Below are positions 44,430 through 57,273 of a stretch of 64,000 nt of DNA, one piece after another. The stretch lies in the NCBI RefSeq assembly GCF_964656455.1, contig NC_135718.1:149526762-149590761 (forward strand), given 5' to 3'. The notes beneath the pieces are model-generated. The model worked only from the letters and a program-made list of their open reading frames with translations. It did not search any database and was not told the origin of the DNA. The position numbers and the translations under genes were made by a program. The first letter of the stretch is position 1; each line of letters opens with the position of its first letter. This DNA comes from Halichoerus grypus (Eukaryota; Chordata; Mammalia; Carnivora; Phocidae).

Positions 44430-47400
44430 AATAATAAAGCAACAATTAATAGCAAAGCCCAAAGTGGTAGAGTGCGAATCTTAAGCATCGGAATGCAGTG
44501 CTGGAGAGGCAGTACCGGAGGTGGGCAGGTGCCTGGCGCTGGAGTGTGACCCTTCCTACAAGAGGCTGGACATGAGTGCCGGCTTCTGCTGGCTCTGGGG
44601 CGAGGTGGCACCTGTCCAGGGAACTGAATTAACGGAGGCTCCGGCTGGAGATAAATGACCTACACACTGGCCCATTAATCACTCTCCACTCTGCAGTGGC
44701 CTCCCTCAATCGTCTGAAGTCCATGATCAGGTGCAGAGACTGCGTGCGTGCAGAGGCCCTGAGGAAGGGGCTGGTCTGTGCCAGACTTCAGTGAAAGCCC
44801 CGTCTAGTCTGTTCCACACCATTTAGCACCTGATTGTGTGTATGGGACATATTTATAAAATCTCCCAAAATAAATGAGAAGTTCCTTGACTTCAGTTCAG
44901 TTCACAGCACATCTTTACTGAGCTCCTGAGATGTGCCAGGCCCGGTGCAGTGGGCTGAGGCCTTAGAGATGAACAGGGCATGGCCCTTGAACTTGGGCTC
45001 GTGGGTCTGGGGGACAGACCAGGAGGCAGCTGCTTCCCACATCACGCGACAATTGCCAGGAAGAAGACCGCAAGGCCGAGGGTGGCATCTGGGAAGGACT
45101 CCCGGAGGAAGGGATGCCTGAGCTGAAATGTGAAGGATTCATTAAGATAGCCTGGCCAAGTCAGAGGAGATAGAAAGGCGGGCAGAGAGGGACCAGGCAG
45201 ATGGACGGCCTTGAACAAAGTCACGGAAGCAATTCTGAGCATGTCGGGGGCTGGGGTCCTGAGGCACAGAGGCGGTAGTAGGAGAGGAAGCTGGAGAGGT
45301 GGGCTGGGTGGGGGGCTCCTCACAGCGTACCACCCACATCTCCGCTGGGTGATGAGCAAGGTCTTGGGGCAAGGCATGGGTGGGGCTGCCAACCCCACCA
45401 CATCCTTCAGCTTTATTACACTTCCCACGGCCTCCACCCCATCTGGAAGACCCAGCTCCTCAAAAATGTCCTCCCTTGGCCCGGTCTAACGAAAATTCTC
45501 CAGGTCTGCTGCAAAGACTGACAGTTCTTGGCAGAAAGGACCCAGGACTCAAATTGAGCAAGGACGGTGGATAGAAACAGAATTTAGCGAATACCTGGAG
45601 AAGGCTGGGAAGGTAGTACAAAGATGGGTAATCCAGACTGGTTCCGAGCTCTCCTCTCCAGCAGCTGGGTCTGTCCCCCGGGGCTCAGGATGCAGAAGGG
45701 GGCTCAGAGGCTGGAGCTGCGAGCCGGTCACAGCGCCCATGGGGCTCACTTCCCTCCACCTCGGAAGGCCAGCTGCTCCTCTACAGACCTCCTGGTGGCC
45801 TGGACCCACATAACCACAGGGAACATCCTACAAGTGGCCATGAGTTAGCCCTCGAAGGGAGCCAAACACTCCTCTGGGCTTAACCACCAGACTGACAGGA
45901 GTTAGCGAACACACAGGAATCCAGAAAAGCTAAGGTGGGAAACATGGACAGTGCTTTAAGGAAGAAGGTAGCAAATGGCCCTGAAAACGGCTGTTTAAAT
46001 AGTAAAAACAAAACAAAATCAGTTGCAGTTCATTGGGGGGCGGGGGGGTGTTGCTTTTTCTTTCTTTCTTTTTTTTTTTTTCTTCCTTTCTGGCCATTTC
46101 CAAGGAGAAAGTGCTGGCCCTGCTTCCTAGTCTTGCAATGGGCACATCCCTCAGGCACCTCCCATGAGAGAGAAAGCAGCCCGGTGCGTCTGAGGTGGTC
46201 TTTCAGCATCCCTCAAGCTTGCTCCCCTGGCTGTGTGGGCAGTGACCAAGGGATTCGTTCCGTGGGATAGGGCTAGCCCGGGCTCCCTCGAGTTGGACTA
46301 TTTACCGTGGCAGCAGCTGGAGATAAGCTGGACACAAAGAGGATTTGTGTCTGCGGAGAGACGAGCCCTAGATACCCAGCGCAGAGGCATTTTCTCATTA
46401 GTCGGTGCTGGGGGCTCTGGGCTCTCACGGCGTGTCCCCATGTGAAGGGCAGCGGGGAGGGGGACGCGCTGGAGGGGCAAAGCTCTCCGAGATGCTTCCC
46501 CGAACAACCTAAATGAAACTTCCCCGAGGGCAGCTCTGTGGGAGAGATGAAAGACACCAGATGCCATCTGCATGCAGGACACTGTCTGAGGGGAGGCAGA
46601 GAGTCATCTACGGGGGCTGAATTTCTTTGTGCAGACTTAATTACTTGTTCCTGCTTCCAGGGGAGCGCAGGGGGAGCTCTGCATGGGGGCACCCCACATG
46701 CTGCTTGCCTAGTGAAGCCCAGGGGACCCTAAGGGCCCCCATCTCAAAGATAAACCATTGCCGAGTCATCGCGGCTGCCAGCCGGACTGCAAAGCTGGTG
46801 GTAGAGACGGGTGGACAGGACACGGAGTTAAAGCACAGTGCGTTCTAGAACACTCCCAGGATTCACTGACCTGAAGGGAATTCCAAAGCCCGAGAGCAAA
46901 TTGAACCAGAAAGGCATTTTCGGAGTTCGGAGAAGCTTCTGAGGTGCCCTCCTGGATTAGCGGGTTCCAGTAATTCTGAATACCAACTGGGGTTCCCGCC
47001 AGCCCATGCACAGACTTCAGGAATGAAGTGGCTTTCTTGATGACCTCTGCTTTGTTGCTTTTTTCTGCAGTTACTGTAAGATTAAGCTCTGAGGGAAAAC
47101 ACAACCAGTTGAAATTCATCACATCCCCTTTGGCGCTTCTGCTGTATTTTGATACCCTGCTAACATAGCCTGTTCGTCACAGGACCACGGACTCCGCAGT
47201 GTCCTCACCCCTTGCTGACACGGAGAGAGAGAACCAGGTAGCCCTTTCCCACCAGGTTACCACTGTGCACCAGACAGCACTCGGCTCCTGGAGGGGCTCG
47301 GATACGTTGTCTGAATAAATGCATCTTTGTACCTCGCTTTCTAGACCATCAGCTCAGCGTAGAGCACTGCATTAAGAGTGACATATGCACATCCGTTTTT

Positions 47401-48609
47401 ACACTTACAAGTTTCCTCAAAAAAAATATTTTTATGCTGCAATTTTCCATATTTGATCTTCGCCCCAAATCACTACTTTGCATCACAGTGGAAAAGAAAG
47501 GCATGTGAAAGGCACATTTCACACCTGAATGCCTGCAGAAGCCCATCCAGGAGCCAACCAATGGGAAAAGTTACCTGAAGAATAGTCGCTGGAGCTTAGA
47601 CGTAAAGAAAAGTTTGCTATTGTAAGTAATTTCAATGCTTTCCCCCCATGCGTGGAATGTGCTGGATTGGTGTCTGCATTTCTCCTGCCTTTCCAGAACA
47701 ATGTGCTGCACCCCACCGCGGAGCAAGCCGGCCCTTCGGGCACCATTGTCTTCTTGCACTTCCTCTGAGAAACTAAGAGTGGAGTTCGATGAGGAAGGGC
47801 TGGGGCCTCCTGCCCGAGGCATTTCGGATGTGCAGCCTGGGACCCCGCATGCTGAACTGTAGAATCCGCCCCCCCACCCCACACAGCAGCAAAGGACAGA
47901 GAGCTGGACAGAAAGGCCCCATCCTTCCCCCTTTAAAAATGTGTATGGCTTCTGTGAACAGAACGAAGACCTCTTTTCCTGCGCCCCCCGCCCCGCCTCG
48001 ATTCTCCACTTCCTCCCTTTTCAGGTGGTTAGAGGCCTGGCCGATTCTCAGCTGTGTGAGTCCTCTGGGTCCCTGGGTCCGACACCGGCCTGGGGGCAGC
48101 AAGGCTTCGGGCCTGCGCTGCTCCAAGCCACAGTCTCCCAATAAGCGAGCACAGAGCCTTGAGTTGCCCCAGGGCGGGGAAGGACCTCTGTCAGCAGCTC
48201 CAGTCCCTCTGAAGAAGGTCTGTATGCACAAGCACAGCCCCGTCCCCTCCTCGGGGGAAGAGGGCTGCACCCCAGGGTAAGTCACCGTCTAGAGGCCAAT
48301 CCAGGGGTCCATTTGCATGTCCTCCTGAGGAGGAGGGGCTTACCCACGTCCATCATGTCGCCCCTGAAACAGCCCCATGATGCTCAGGTTGGGAGAGGGA
48401 CCCTTAGCGGCCAGCCAGTTAGGGGGACAACCTGAGATCACTTCCCCCAAGGGCCTCAGGTGGGGGGTCAGCAGTGTCCACCTGCCTCGGGTTTCGACCT
48501 CTGTCTCACCAGTCCAGGCTTCTAACCCAAAATGCCAATGCTCTCCACGCAACAAGCCAGCCTCGAGAAAACCGACCACTTCCCATCAGTCTGGAGAAAC
48601 CAAAACCAA
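44430..48609. other. GC-rich intergenic, no gene identified
   Basis: Old L2-like wording at 44890-45240 (GAGCTCCTGAGATGTGCCAGG-like core). 46050-46085 is a T/C-rich run. Several open frames over 90 codons occur on both strands (for example 47773-48285), but they overlap each other and match nothing I know. Could hold an unannotated lncRNA. Confidence 0.4.
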
Positions 48610-51600
48610 ACCAGCAAAACCAAACCAGATTGTTTTATTCTGCAGTTTCCTTCTACCAGAACACTACTAAAAATATAAATATAAAATCTCTAGAAAATAC
48701 TCATACTCAGAATAGATCTGTAATCTTCCTCTCCCAGACTGGGACCAAACTCTTTGTTCTTTTAAAGCCGATGGACCACAAGCATGTTTGTCTTCATACC
48801 GTCCACGCACATCACACAGGTAAGTTCTGCTCTGTGCGGGGGAACGCACCACCCTCCTGCCAGGTTCTGGAAGCTCACCGGTGATTTATCAGGGGAAGGC
48901 TACGTGCTGACTAGGGGGATACAGTGGGGTTGTGGGGCTAACAGGGAGGGAAGAGACTCTGTGCCCCCAGCTTCCTTATGCAGACCCAGGAACTGGGTCC
49001 TTTGCTCCTCATTATCCTGCCCTTGTGTCGACCAGGCCACCCAGGGCCAAGCTCCCAGAGAAGCTGGACTATGAGGTGTTAGGGTGGGGGCAGTGGCTGC
49101 CAGGCTGTTTTCACAGGGAGGTCAGGCTGCTGAGACAGCCAGGAAGCCGGGCAGAGCCCAGGCCCTCGGAGGGACTAGACGTTGTCATCGCTGCCGCCTG
49201 GGGGCAGCACTCAGCCCCTAGCACCAGGCAGTATCTGCTGCATCCAGGACGGCACCTCAGGCTCGAGCCCCCCTCCCCCAGGTGGCAGCATCCCCCCAAA
49301 CGAGGGAGGACGACGGCCGGGGTGGAGATCATAGAGAGGCCAAAGATTGGAGCAGGGTCCCACGCGGGCCCTCGTTCAGCATCAGACACTAGTCTGAGAA
49401 ACTCCAGCGTCATCCTGGCGATGGTCCTGGGATGACCTGGGATCCCTGGGCTAACCTCCGAGTCTGAGGACCAGGACCTCAGCAGCAGCTGGGTATGGCA
49501 TGGAGAGCAGGGTGCTTAAGCCAACCCCGGGCCCGCCAGCTCTCTGCATGACCGGCTGCCACGTCACCTGGCCAGGGGCACCCTGATCTCTGAGGCAGGA
49601 GCCCCAGGGGGGCAAGGCTCTGCTAGGTTTCCCGCCAGAGAAGCAAACCGAGCTTCTGGCGTGGAAGTTCCCAGCACACATCTTTAGGTTCTCTGCCCCC
49701 ATCCCCAGCGCTGTGTTGGGTGCAGAACTCCATGCCGTTCTGGGAGAACTCACAGGCTTCCAAATGCTAGTCCCGACAACTTCCGATATGATCAGAGATC
49801 ATATCGTTGTGATGTCCTTGGAGGAAGGCAGCAGGATCCAGACCTTCAGTAGCTGCCCTGCCCACTGCACCCCAGCCGGCAGGGTGCCCGGCCTGTGCAG
49901 CCCCTCGGGGAAGGGAGCCGAGGCTTTGCCGGGAGCACGCGGTGCAGCCTGGCCTTCTGGAGCAATGGGAGATGGGGCGCGAGATGGGGCGGGAAGGCTG
50001 CAGACTCAAGAATGCAGGAAGGGCAGCCGGCACCCTGGCGAGCCCACCCCCGACCAGGCTCTGGGTCCAGAGGAGTTTGCTTGGATGTTTCATGCGGCAG
50101 AGGTTGGGGTGGGGGAGGGGAGCAGGAACTGGGTGACGGGATGAAGTGGGAAGTGAGCAGTATTGGGGGGCACGGGGAGCTGAGTGGACAGAAAAGGGGA
50201 GGCCGCAGGAGTCCCAGGAGGAAGACTGCCCACCGGCCTGCCACGGCTGGATGTGCCATGCCAGCCTTCTCCTGGGGAGCCGGCCACCCTGTTCAACAAA
50301 AGGGAGGTTCTCTTCTTGTTGCAAAGGCCCCCAGGGTTGGGATCACCCCCCGACAGGGTCTCCTGGCCACAGGAAGACAGCATGACAGGAGCCCTGGTGG
50401 GAGAGAGGAACATAAAAGTGCGTTAACCCAGGAGGGTCGGAACCAGTTAGGGTTGGATGAACTGGGTCGGTCCCGACATGGATCCCAAAGGCCGGGATGC
50501 AGAGAGGACCATGCAGCATCCGGGCAGGGGAAAGGCAGGGCAGAGGGCCCTCGCGGGAGACACAGGCCATTCCGGCACAAGAGCAAAGCCCCTCCTGCCT
50601 GGTGAGAGGTAGTTTGCCCCACGGCTCCTGCCACATCCCAGTCTCACATCCGTCACCCCGGCTCTGGCACTTACCACACTCGGACCCTACATCTGCCTCA
50701 TTTCAGGCCATGAGCTGGTCCCTGAAAAGCTGCTCTGCCCCCACCCCGGTGGCTGCTCTGTCCTCATCCTGTCTTCTCCACGACTTTGGCTCCAGGTTCT
50801 CAAGGCCAGCCGCCTGGACACCAAGTCATGGGCCCTGCCCCAAGCGAGATGATGATCTGCTGTGCTGCTTCTGCTGGGGCCTGCCCAGCCCCGTCTTCAC
50901 ACAGCAGGGGTGGCCCGGCCTCCCCTTCTGCGCAGGGAGCCCACGCGTGGCGGGTCGTACCCCTTTCCCCCAGTGCCTCCTCAGTGGCTGGCTCTGTGCC
51001 CTGTCCTGGGGAGCTTGGCACATTCCCCAACTGGCCAGACAGGAAACACCCCGAGAGCCCCCGGCGACCAGGCTGCCTCCGGGTCTCAGGCCTGGTGTCC
51101 CCTCTGGCCCACACCCAGAGGGCAGAGGCAAGGCAACCACCTGGGGCCTCCACGGTCTTGGGACCGGGAGAACAGTGGCTGGGCGGCACTCAGGGAATGC
51201 AGCTTTCCAGGTCTGAGCCCATCATCCGCCAAACCCATCATTCCCCACCAGCTGGATTGCCACCCCCCCCCCCGCCCCCGAGGCAGGAGAAACGAACCGG
51301 GGAACGGAGGGAGAGGGGCGGGGGCACAGGCAGCGTGTGGGAGGCCGGCAGGAGCCTTCATCCCGGGCTGGTGGCCCTGGGGTCCAGTGGGAAGTCAGGG
51401 CAGCTTGGGAGTAGAGGGGCTCCAACACCCCGGGGCTGCGGCCGGCACCCAGAGGAGCTTACGGAACACGAGCCTTTAACGAGGATGACTGAGGGACTCT
51501 TGGCCCTGCACAGCCCACACGGGGGGACCGGCTCTCTGCTGATCTCTGCACAAGGGGGCAAAGGGCACGCAGAGCTGGGGGGCAAGGGGTACCAGAGAAG

Positions 51601-51644
51601 GAGATGGCCAAGGGGAAGGGGGTGCTTGGCAGGGAGGAGAGGCC
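48610..51644 (-). other. C1orf226: candidate long C1orf226 3'UTR
   Basis: About 3 kb of GC-rich sequence without retroposons, after the stop on the minus strand. The first AATAAA met on that strand is at 48639-48634. Many long open frames occur on both strands here, but none resembles a known protein; they follow from low AT content. UTR status is inferred from position and the hexamer. Confidence 0.45.
48634..48639 (-). terminator. C1orf226: candidate C1orf226 poly(A) signal AATAAA
   Basis: TTTATT on + reads AATAAA on -. It is the first such hexamer downstream of the C1orf226 stop, 3 kb away. Confidence 0.4.
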
Positions 51645-52113
51645 CTACTCAAAGGAGAGCAGGTCTGGGTGCCGGCCGTCATTGTCAAGGCTGGAGGTCC
51701 GTGCCCGAGGAGGGGGGCTGCTGGCCCCCAGTGGCGCGGCCAGGTGGATGGGGCTGAGTTCGAGGCCGTTCCTCTCGAGGAGGCCAGGGGATGAGGCCCT
51801 TCGGCACTCAGTCATCTTCAGCTTGGGCTCGTCCTGGCCGTCCTGGTGAATCAGGTCAGGCACGGACGGGGAAACTTCTCCATTGGGCAGAGCCTCGCCC
51901 CTATCCACCATTTCCACGGGGGGCTCCGGCTGGGCAGGGGGAAGGGTGTCCTGGGGCTGCCCAGGACACAGCTCTGTCCCATGCTCCAGGCTGCTTAGGA
52001 CGGGCTGTGACGAAATCAGCATGTCCTGCGTGGTCTTCAGGGCCCGAGGGGTTCGCTTCCTGGTGATGGGGGGCGGGGGGTCCAGTCGAGGGAATGCTTC
52101 TTGCGGGGCTGAC
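51645..52113 (-). CDS. C1orf226: C1orf226 last coding exon
   Basis: 469 nt, completing Arg104 and encoding residues 105-259, with TAG at 51647-51645. The spliced frame reads [20 protein letters not shown], matching the human protein across the junction, so the splice is firm. Confidence 0.92.
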
Positions 52114-53175
52114 CTGTGGGGTTGATGACGACAGGCACGCGTGCTCTAAGGATGGCGAGACCCAGCGCCCCGATCCTTGCTTCCCTAGCTCTCCCACCCA
52201 GCAAGCGCTTTCCTGCTGGGGCTTCGTCCTCGGTTTGCTGTGTGGGCTGTGGCAGCTGGAGCACCGCCGGCTTTTGCCCTGGCGCCCCCTGCCGCCCCCC
52301 GCGGGGCTGTTGTCGCCGCTGGGACCACAGATGAGCTATGGGGGATAGTACCAGCTGAGGAGCACAGCGGGTGGTGAAAACAAGGCCTGGAAGGGACCTG
52401 GTGGCCCCAGCGGGCTTCTGCCTCCCCTGCCCCTGTGGGTCCCACGGGCACCCACATTCCTCCACTACCACCAGCAGGGCAGTGGCTCGAAGGTGTGGCT
52501 GGGGGTTAGAATCCACCCAGGGAGCTTCAGGCGATGCCGGGCTCGACTCCAGCTCCGCCCACTCCTAACTTTGTAACCTGAAGCTCCTCACCTTACCCCT
52601 CTGAACTTGGTTCTGTGCAAGACGGGAACCACCTGATCCACCTCAGGGCCGCTGCAAGGGTTGGGGGGGCGTGTGGCCCGGCGTTTGCAGACACCAGACG
52701 GTGCTCAGTAAACCTCGGCCGTGGTGACCGGGTGGCAGCCAGCAACCAGGGACACGGCCCAGCCCTGTTCTCCGCAGGATGAGCTCACGTCCCCGGCTCA
52801 GGGCTGCTCTCTGGGTTCATCCCGGGTTCATCCCGGAGCTCGGCAGGCCCGCCCCCCGCACTTACCTCTCCTCCTCGCCGGCGACCCCGCCGGCCAGCCG
52901 GGCCCCCGCGGTCCTGTTGATCTCCATGGCGCCCGCACCGTCCAGGCTCGAGGGCTCTTTCCTCCGCAGGAAGTCATTGACTTTGGCCCCCACGGCTCTG
53001 CCCAGGTTCTTGAGGTGCTGGCTGCTGCCCACCCAGAGTCCCGGCCCGCCGGGCTCCACCGGCCCCGGGGCAGCAGAGCTGGGGGCCGCCAGCCTGGACA
53101 AGTGGGGGAAGGAGCAGCTGGGCTGCAGCTTCGGAGCGTGGGCCGTGTTCAAGTTCTCAAACACGCCGTGGTCCA
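51645..53175 (-). CDS. C1orf226: C1orf226-like protein, two coding exons seen; 5' exon missing
   Basis: Exons on the minus strand are 53175-52866 and 52113-51645, giving about 259 residues (human about 272 as I recall). Function unknown. The protein is low-complexity and Pro/Ser-rich, with no signal peptide, membrane segment or catalytic motif. It is recognised by conserved blocks: [13 protein letters not shown] (about 47-59), [14 protein letters not shown] (65-78), [16 protein letters not shown] (120-135), [13 protein letters not shown] (201-213) and the C-terminus HPDLLSFE. The oddity is the start. The human initiator (Met before FENLNTA) is GTG, Val, here, and the frame stays open into a splice acceptor with two bases (TG) left over. 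An upstream exon must supply the start: an exon ending in A would make a split ATG giving [10 protein letters not shown], or the exon may come from NOS1AP read-through. Neighbours: SPATA46 upstream on the opposite strand, SH2D1B downstream and convergent. Confidence 0.92.
52114..52865 (-). other. C1orf226: C1orf226 intron (752 nt)
   Basis: GT-AG intron between the two coding exons: donor GTAAGT, acceptor CAACCCCACAG. It contains an old MIR-like piece at about 52540-52720. Confidence 0.88.
52540..52720 (+). repeat. MIR-like fragment in the C1orf226 intron
   Basis: MIR layout: GGGCTCGACTCCAGCTCCGC, TAACTTTGTAACCTG, then GACGGTGCTCAGTAAAC at the 3' end. Confidence 0.6.
52866..53175 (-). CDS. 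C1orf226: C1orf226 coding exon (first one seen)
   Basis: A 310-nt exon. Acceptor CTCTGTTTGCAG|TGGAC at 53176-53187 and donor GAGAG|GTAAGT (CTTAC at 52861-52865 on +). It enters with two bases of a split codon and leaves with two (AG). Confidence 0.9.
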
Positions 53176-53187
53176 CTGCAAACAGAG

Positions 53188-56100
53188 GGGAAGACGGACA
53201 CGGTGAGCGGGGGCGGGTCCCTCTGCCTCTTGCCCTTACAGCGCACCCACCGCTGTCACTTCCCGAGGCTTTGGTAACATTCAGGAGAGCACCAGCAGAG
53301 GTACTCTTGACCCTCCCGGTCGGGTTTTCCTGATGGGATGTGGGACCAGCAATTCCAGTTCTGCCCCGCCTGGTTCATCGGGGACAAGCTCGAGCCACAA
53401 ACCTGTCACTTCAACCGAACTTATCCCTTTACCCTGCCTCCTCGACTCCTGGCTTGACCCCTGACCTTGGGGTCACCAAACCCTCTGAAGAAAAACTGAA
53501 GAAGTCATGAACTATGGTATTTTTCTCTCGTTGTGAACACAAGCTGAGCGGACGTCAGCACTGGGGCCGAAGCTTTAACGGCTAGCCTGGTCTGGTATAC
53601 AGTAGGTGCTCAATAAATCTCTCAAACTGCCAGACCCATTCTGCAGATGGGAGAATTGTAGAGGCCAAAATCATAGCTCCAAGGTTTGTCACCGGAACGA
53701 CCGGTGCTCAGGGCTTTAGGCCACACCGTCCACACGCTTGTACCAGGGCGTCCTCCCCAACCTGGAAGTCAAGCTCAGTCCTCCAAGGAGCCAGATCCAT
53801 TCTGGGGCCTTGGAAGCACACGTGAGGTTTCTGTCCTTACCAACTACTCCAGATGTTCTGTCGATCTGGGGGATCTACCCCTCTAAGTGCCTATTCCCGC
53901 TGAGGCTTCTCAAGAGTATGTGAGGTTGGGGTGTGCTGCTGCTTCTGCTGAACTTGGCATAAAGTAGCTCCCTCTGCCCTCCACTGCAGAGCCCCAGGCC
54001 AGAGCGGATGCATCTCCCTTTACTGTGGTTTCAACAGACATATCCCCCCTGCACCAACTAGCTAGAGAAGCCCTATTGTAAAGGTCTTTGGGCGGCAGCA
54101 GGAAGCTGTGGGGAGAGGAGCGGATGAACCCCACCCCCAGGTCTGCACGTCTGTCGCACACGCAGGGAAGGCACCATGGCGGGGGCCGTGCTAGGGAACT
54201 GGGTTAGAAGAGCCCTGGGGTCTGGGGCACAGAGCTGACTGGCTGAGGCAGCCTGGGCTCCGGGTGTGGCCACGCCACGCTAGCAGGACTTCCAGCCCAG
54301 CCCCCAGCGGGGTTATCAGCTCCTCTGACTCGGCTAAGAGCTCTATCTCGCCACATCACCATCCACTTCGGCATACTTTCCCTATCGCGTCTCGTATCCC
54401 TCAAGTTTTTTCTTTAATCATAAAATCTGCAGAGAAGCCCTTTGCAATGAAAGCATTCAACTATTTCCCCCCAAACCAGCAAGTATATTCGCGCCACTGC
54501 GAAACCAGGGCAAATGTTCAAAAGAGGTTCGCTGGGGAAGGCAGATCCCCCCCACTTCCTGGCTCAGATATATCCGTGGTGGTCTCCTTATTGGTTTCAA
54601 GTGAAATCTACAGTGTAGACGTGCTCCTTTCTGAAAGTGTAAGCGACAACAACAACAAAACCCTAAGTGACTTGTCAATTGTGAGCTCCTCTTATTTGAA
54701 AAACTGCCCTTGCGAACGTCTATGCTGAATTCTTAAGTAATTTAAAGATAACCTATCCTGTGCGTTTTTTACAATTCCCTAAGTCTTTCTGGCAAACACA
54801 CCTTGGCTCGATAATGAAATGGTGAGCTCCTCGAGGGGATGCAGCATCTGAGTGATTTTTTTTTTTTACTTTCTGGAGTGCTCAGCATAGGACCTGGCGC
54901 AAGAGTCGGCATTTAGTAAGTTTGGCTTAATTGAATTGGCTTTTTATAGGAATACTTAAAACCTGACCACATTATGGGCGGACAGTGTAGAGAACTGTTC
55001 CCGAGCCTTTTTCCATTTATGAAAGCCAGTCATAACCTCCTCTCTTGAGGTCAGCCCGGGAGCAACTGCTCCTGTCTTGGAAGTGGGACTCTGGCGGGGG
55101 GCCTCCTTCATTTCCACACCGGAAGGATGTGCCAGGAGCCCCTTTCCTGCTGGTGGCACTAACGACCTGCACACTCCGTCCCTCCCTTTGGACTAGATGC
55201 GGGGTGGTTCGGAACGTAATGGCGATGATGGAAAGAAAAACCATGAGACCCCGCCCCGCAGCAGCCCCCACATGCACACATCCGAGCAGAGCCAAGCATC
55301 TGTGACATAAGTCGTCCATAAGGAAGATGGTCTCTTACCTGTCCGAGAAAGGGGCTCGGAAAGCAGGTGGGAAGCAAACAAGAGAGAGACACATTTTATG
55401 TAGTGGCCGACCACTTTGGGAGTGTCACCTCCTGCCCGGGCCACCAGCAGGAACATACCGGGAGAGTGTAACATGCAAGACAGCAGGACTGCTGCCAGGA
55501 ATATCACCAACCCTGGACAACCAGGTTCCCACGAACTCTTCAATACCTAGACCGAAAGTGTCTTGTTTTTAAAAACTCTACAAACAGGCTCTGACGCAGC
55601 TTCCCATGTGTTCCCCAATATTTTGAGCCCCCTCTACAGGCAGTCTAGCTGAAGTTCCCAAGCTGGCAGCGGGAAGAATTCAATGACCGCCCCCCACGCC
55701 CGCAGGATGAAATTCAAAATCTTCTGGGTTCCGTGTGCACACGCTCATTACTCTCCTGTCCCATTTCTACACACAAATCACCCGATTTTAGACCAGGGAG
55801 ATGTTCACCCATTCCAACCATTAAATGAACAAAATAGGTGGACATGGTGGCAGGGAGGTTTGCCTAATGCTGCACAGGTCGCTAACGGCAGAGGGGGTAA
55901 GAACTCACACACGCCAACTCCCTGGACCCCAGGATCTTCCTCTGCACCGCAGGGGCCAAATCAAATCGCCAGTACCCTCAAGGCTGCCAAAGCCCATGGT
56001 GTCCATTAAATTCCAACGCCTTCTAAGCTCCTAAGCCAGGCTCTGGGGAGGCAGTGAGGTTCTCCACCCTGTCCTGCAATGCTGAAGTCCCGCGGGCGGA

Positions 56101-57170
56101 TCCCAGCAGGACGACGACTCCAGGCTCTCACACCCAGAAGCCCACTCGCACCTGCACGTGCTCCACGGCCAGGCCACATCTTTCCCCGCAGCCCAAGCAG
56201 ACGCGCATTTACATCAAATGCACTCTATGTACCTAGTCTGCCCCTGTTGTGACGCTCTACAACGGGGCTTATCTTCAAAGTGGCACGATCACCTTTCACC
56301 CTTACTCCACAGCCCTCCAGCCGGCTAGGCTGGGACAGGACAGAAGCGAAGCAGAGACGAGAGGCGACCTGGCCGCTCTGGAGTTCAGTCTCCCCGGCAA
56401 ACTGCTTAGAAGGAGCACAATGGTGTTGAGTAAGCCGCCCTTTGTGTTTTAGTCATTCACTAAAAATACACAGCACCATTTAAAACATTATCTGGTCCCT
56501 ACTCTTAGGGCAGTGCACACTGAAGTATTTAGGCACAAAGGTACATGATGCTTGTAACTTACCTTGGAATAGCTCAGCAAACCAAGTAGGGGGCAGAGGG
56601 AGGTGAATTGACAAAGCGAAAGGGGTAAAATGTTAACAATAGGAAAACCTGGATACAGAATACATGGAAACTGATTTTAGTTTTGCAACTTTTTGTCACT
56701 TTGAAATGATTTCCAAAGAAAACGTAAAAATTATACCCCAAACTTCAAAGCGGAAAGAACAAAAACATCTGATGGCAGATGGCAGAGGTGAGGCAGATGA
56801 AGAAGCCAAGCGAGAAGCTTATTCAGAGAGGACAGAGGTCCCCAGAACTGGGTGTGTGTGTGTGTCAGCAAGGACATAGAAAGGACACCAAAGATCAATG
56901 GGGCGGGGTCAACAGATTACATCACGGTCACATCTCTGCTACAGGCTTCCTTCCCCCTGGGCATTCTCAATCGAGGCAGGCCAATGAGGAATGACAAGCC
57001 CCAAAATTTAAAAGACTCCATCCGTCTCTGAAAGGGATAGCCTGGCCAGCAAGTGGAATCATGGGGCCTTCTTGTGATGTCAACTGCACTCAGAATGTTC
57101 ATCGTCTGGACAACCCAACCAGCCTCTTGGGAGCAGATGTGTGATCTCCACACCCTACGGTAGTCAGAAT
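53188..57170. other. spacer between C1orf226 and SPATA46
   Basis: Divergent spacer holding the missing 5' exon(s) of C1orf226 if they are local. Old L2/MIR ends at 53585-53620 (GTAGGTGCTCAATAAATCTC) and 54840-54930. A strong minus-strand donor (CCAAG|GTAAGT, 56574-56568) is present. No further gene recognised. Confidence 0.4.
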
Positions 57171-57273
57171 ATGGAGAACTTCTCACTCCTCAGCATTTCC
57201 GGACCTCACATCTCCTCCTCAGCCCTGAGCACTTTTCCCGACATTATGTCCTCACATGCCACCAGCTTGCCAG
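57171..57273 (+). CDS. SPATA46: SPATA46 exon 1 (coding part)
   Basis: 103 coding nucleotides for residues 1-34 plus one base. Donor GCCAG|GTAAAC (phase 1). The start context CAGAATATGG is strong. Confidence 0.92.

Noticed and set aside
47773..48285. Antisense pair of open frames of 170 and 163 codons
   Set aside because: Mutually overlapping, low-complexity, no conserved motif, and no splice or start evidence.
49713..51757. Long overlapping open frames on both strands (236, 239 and 323 codons)
   Set aside because: They overlap each other in several frames, lie in GC-rich sequence where stops are rare, are Pro/Gly/Arg/Ala-rich, and match nothing I know. C1orf226 explains the real signal nearby.
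56568..56640. Minus-strand donor CCAAG|GTAAGT with an open frame before it, as a possible C1orf226 upstream exon
   Set aside because: The phase would fit, but the frame has a TAA before any ATG and no acceptor lies between the stop and the donor, so it cannot supply the start. It could only be a noncoding exon.
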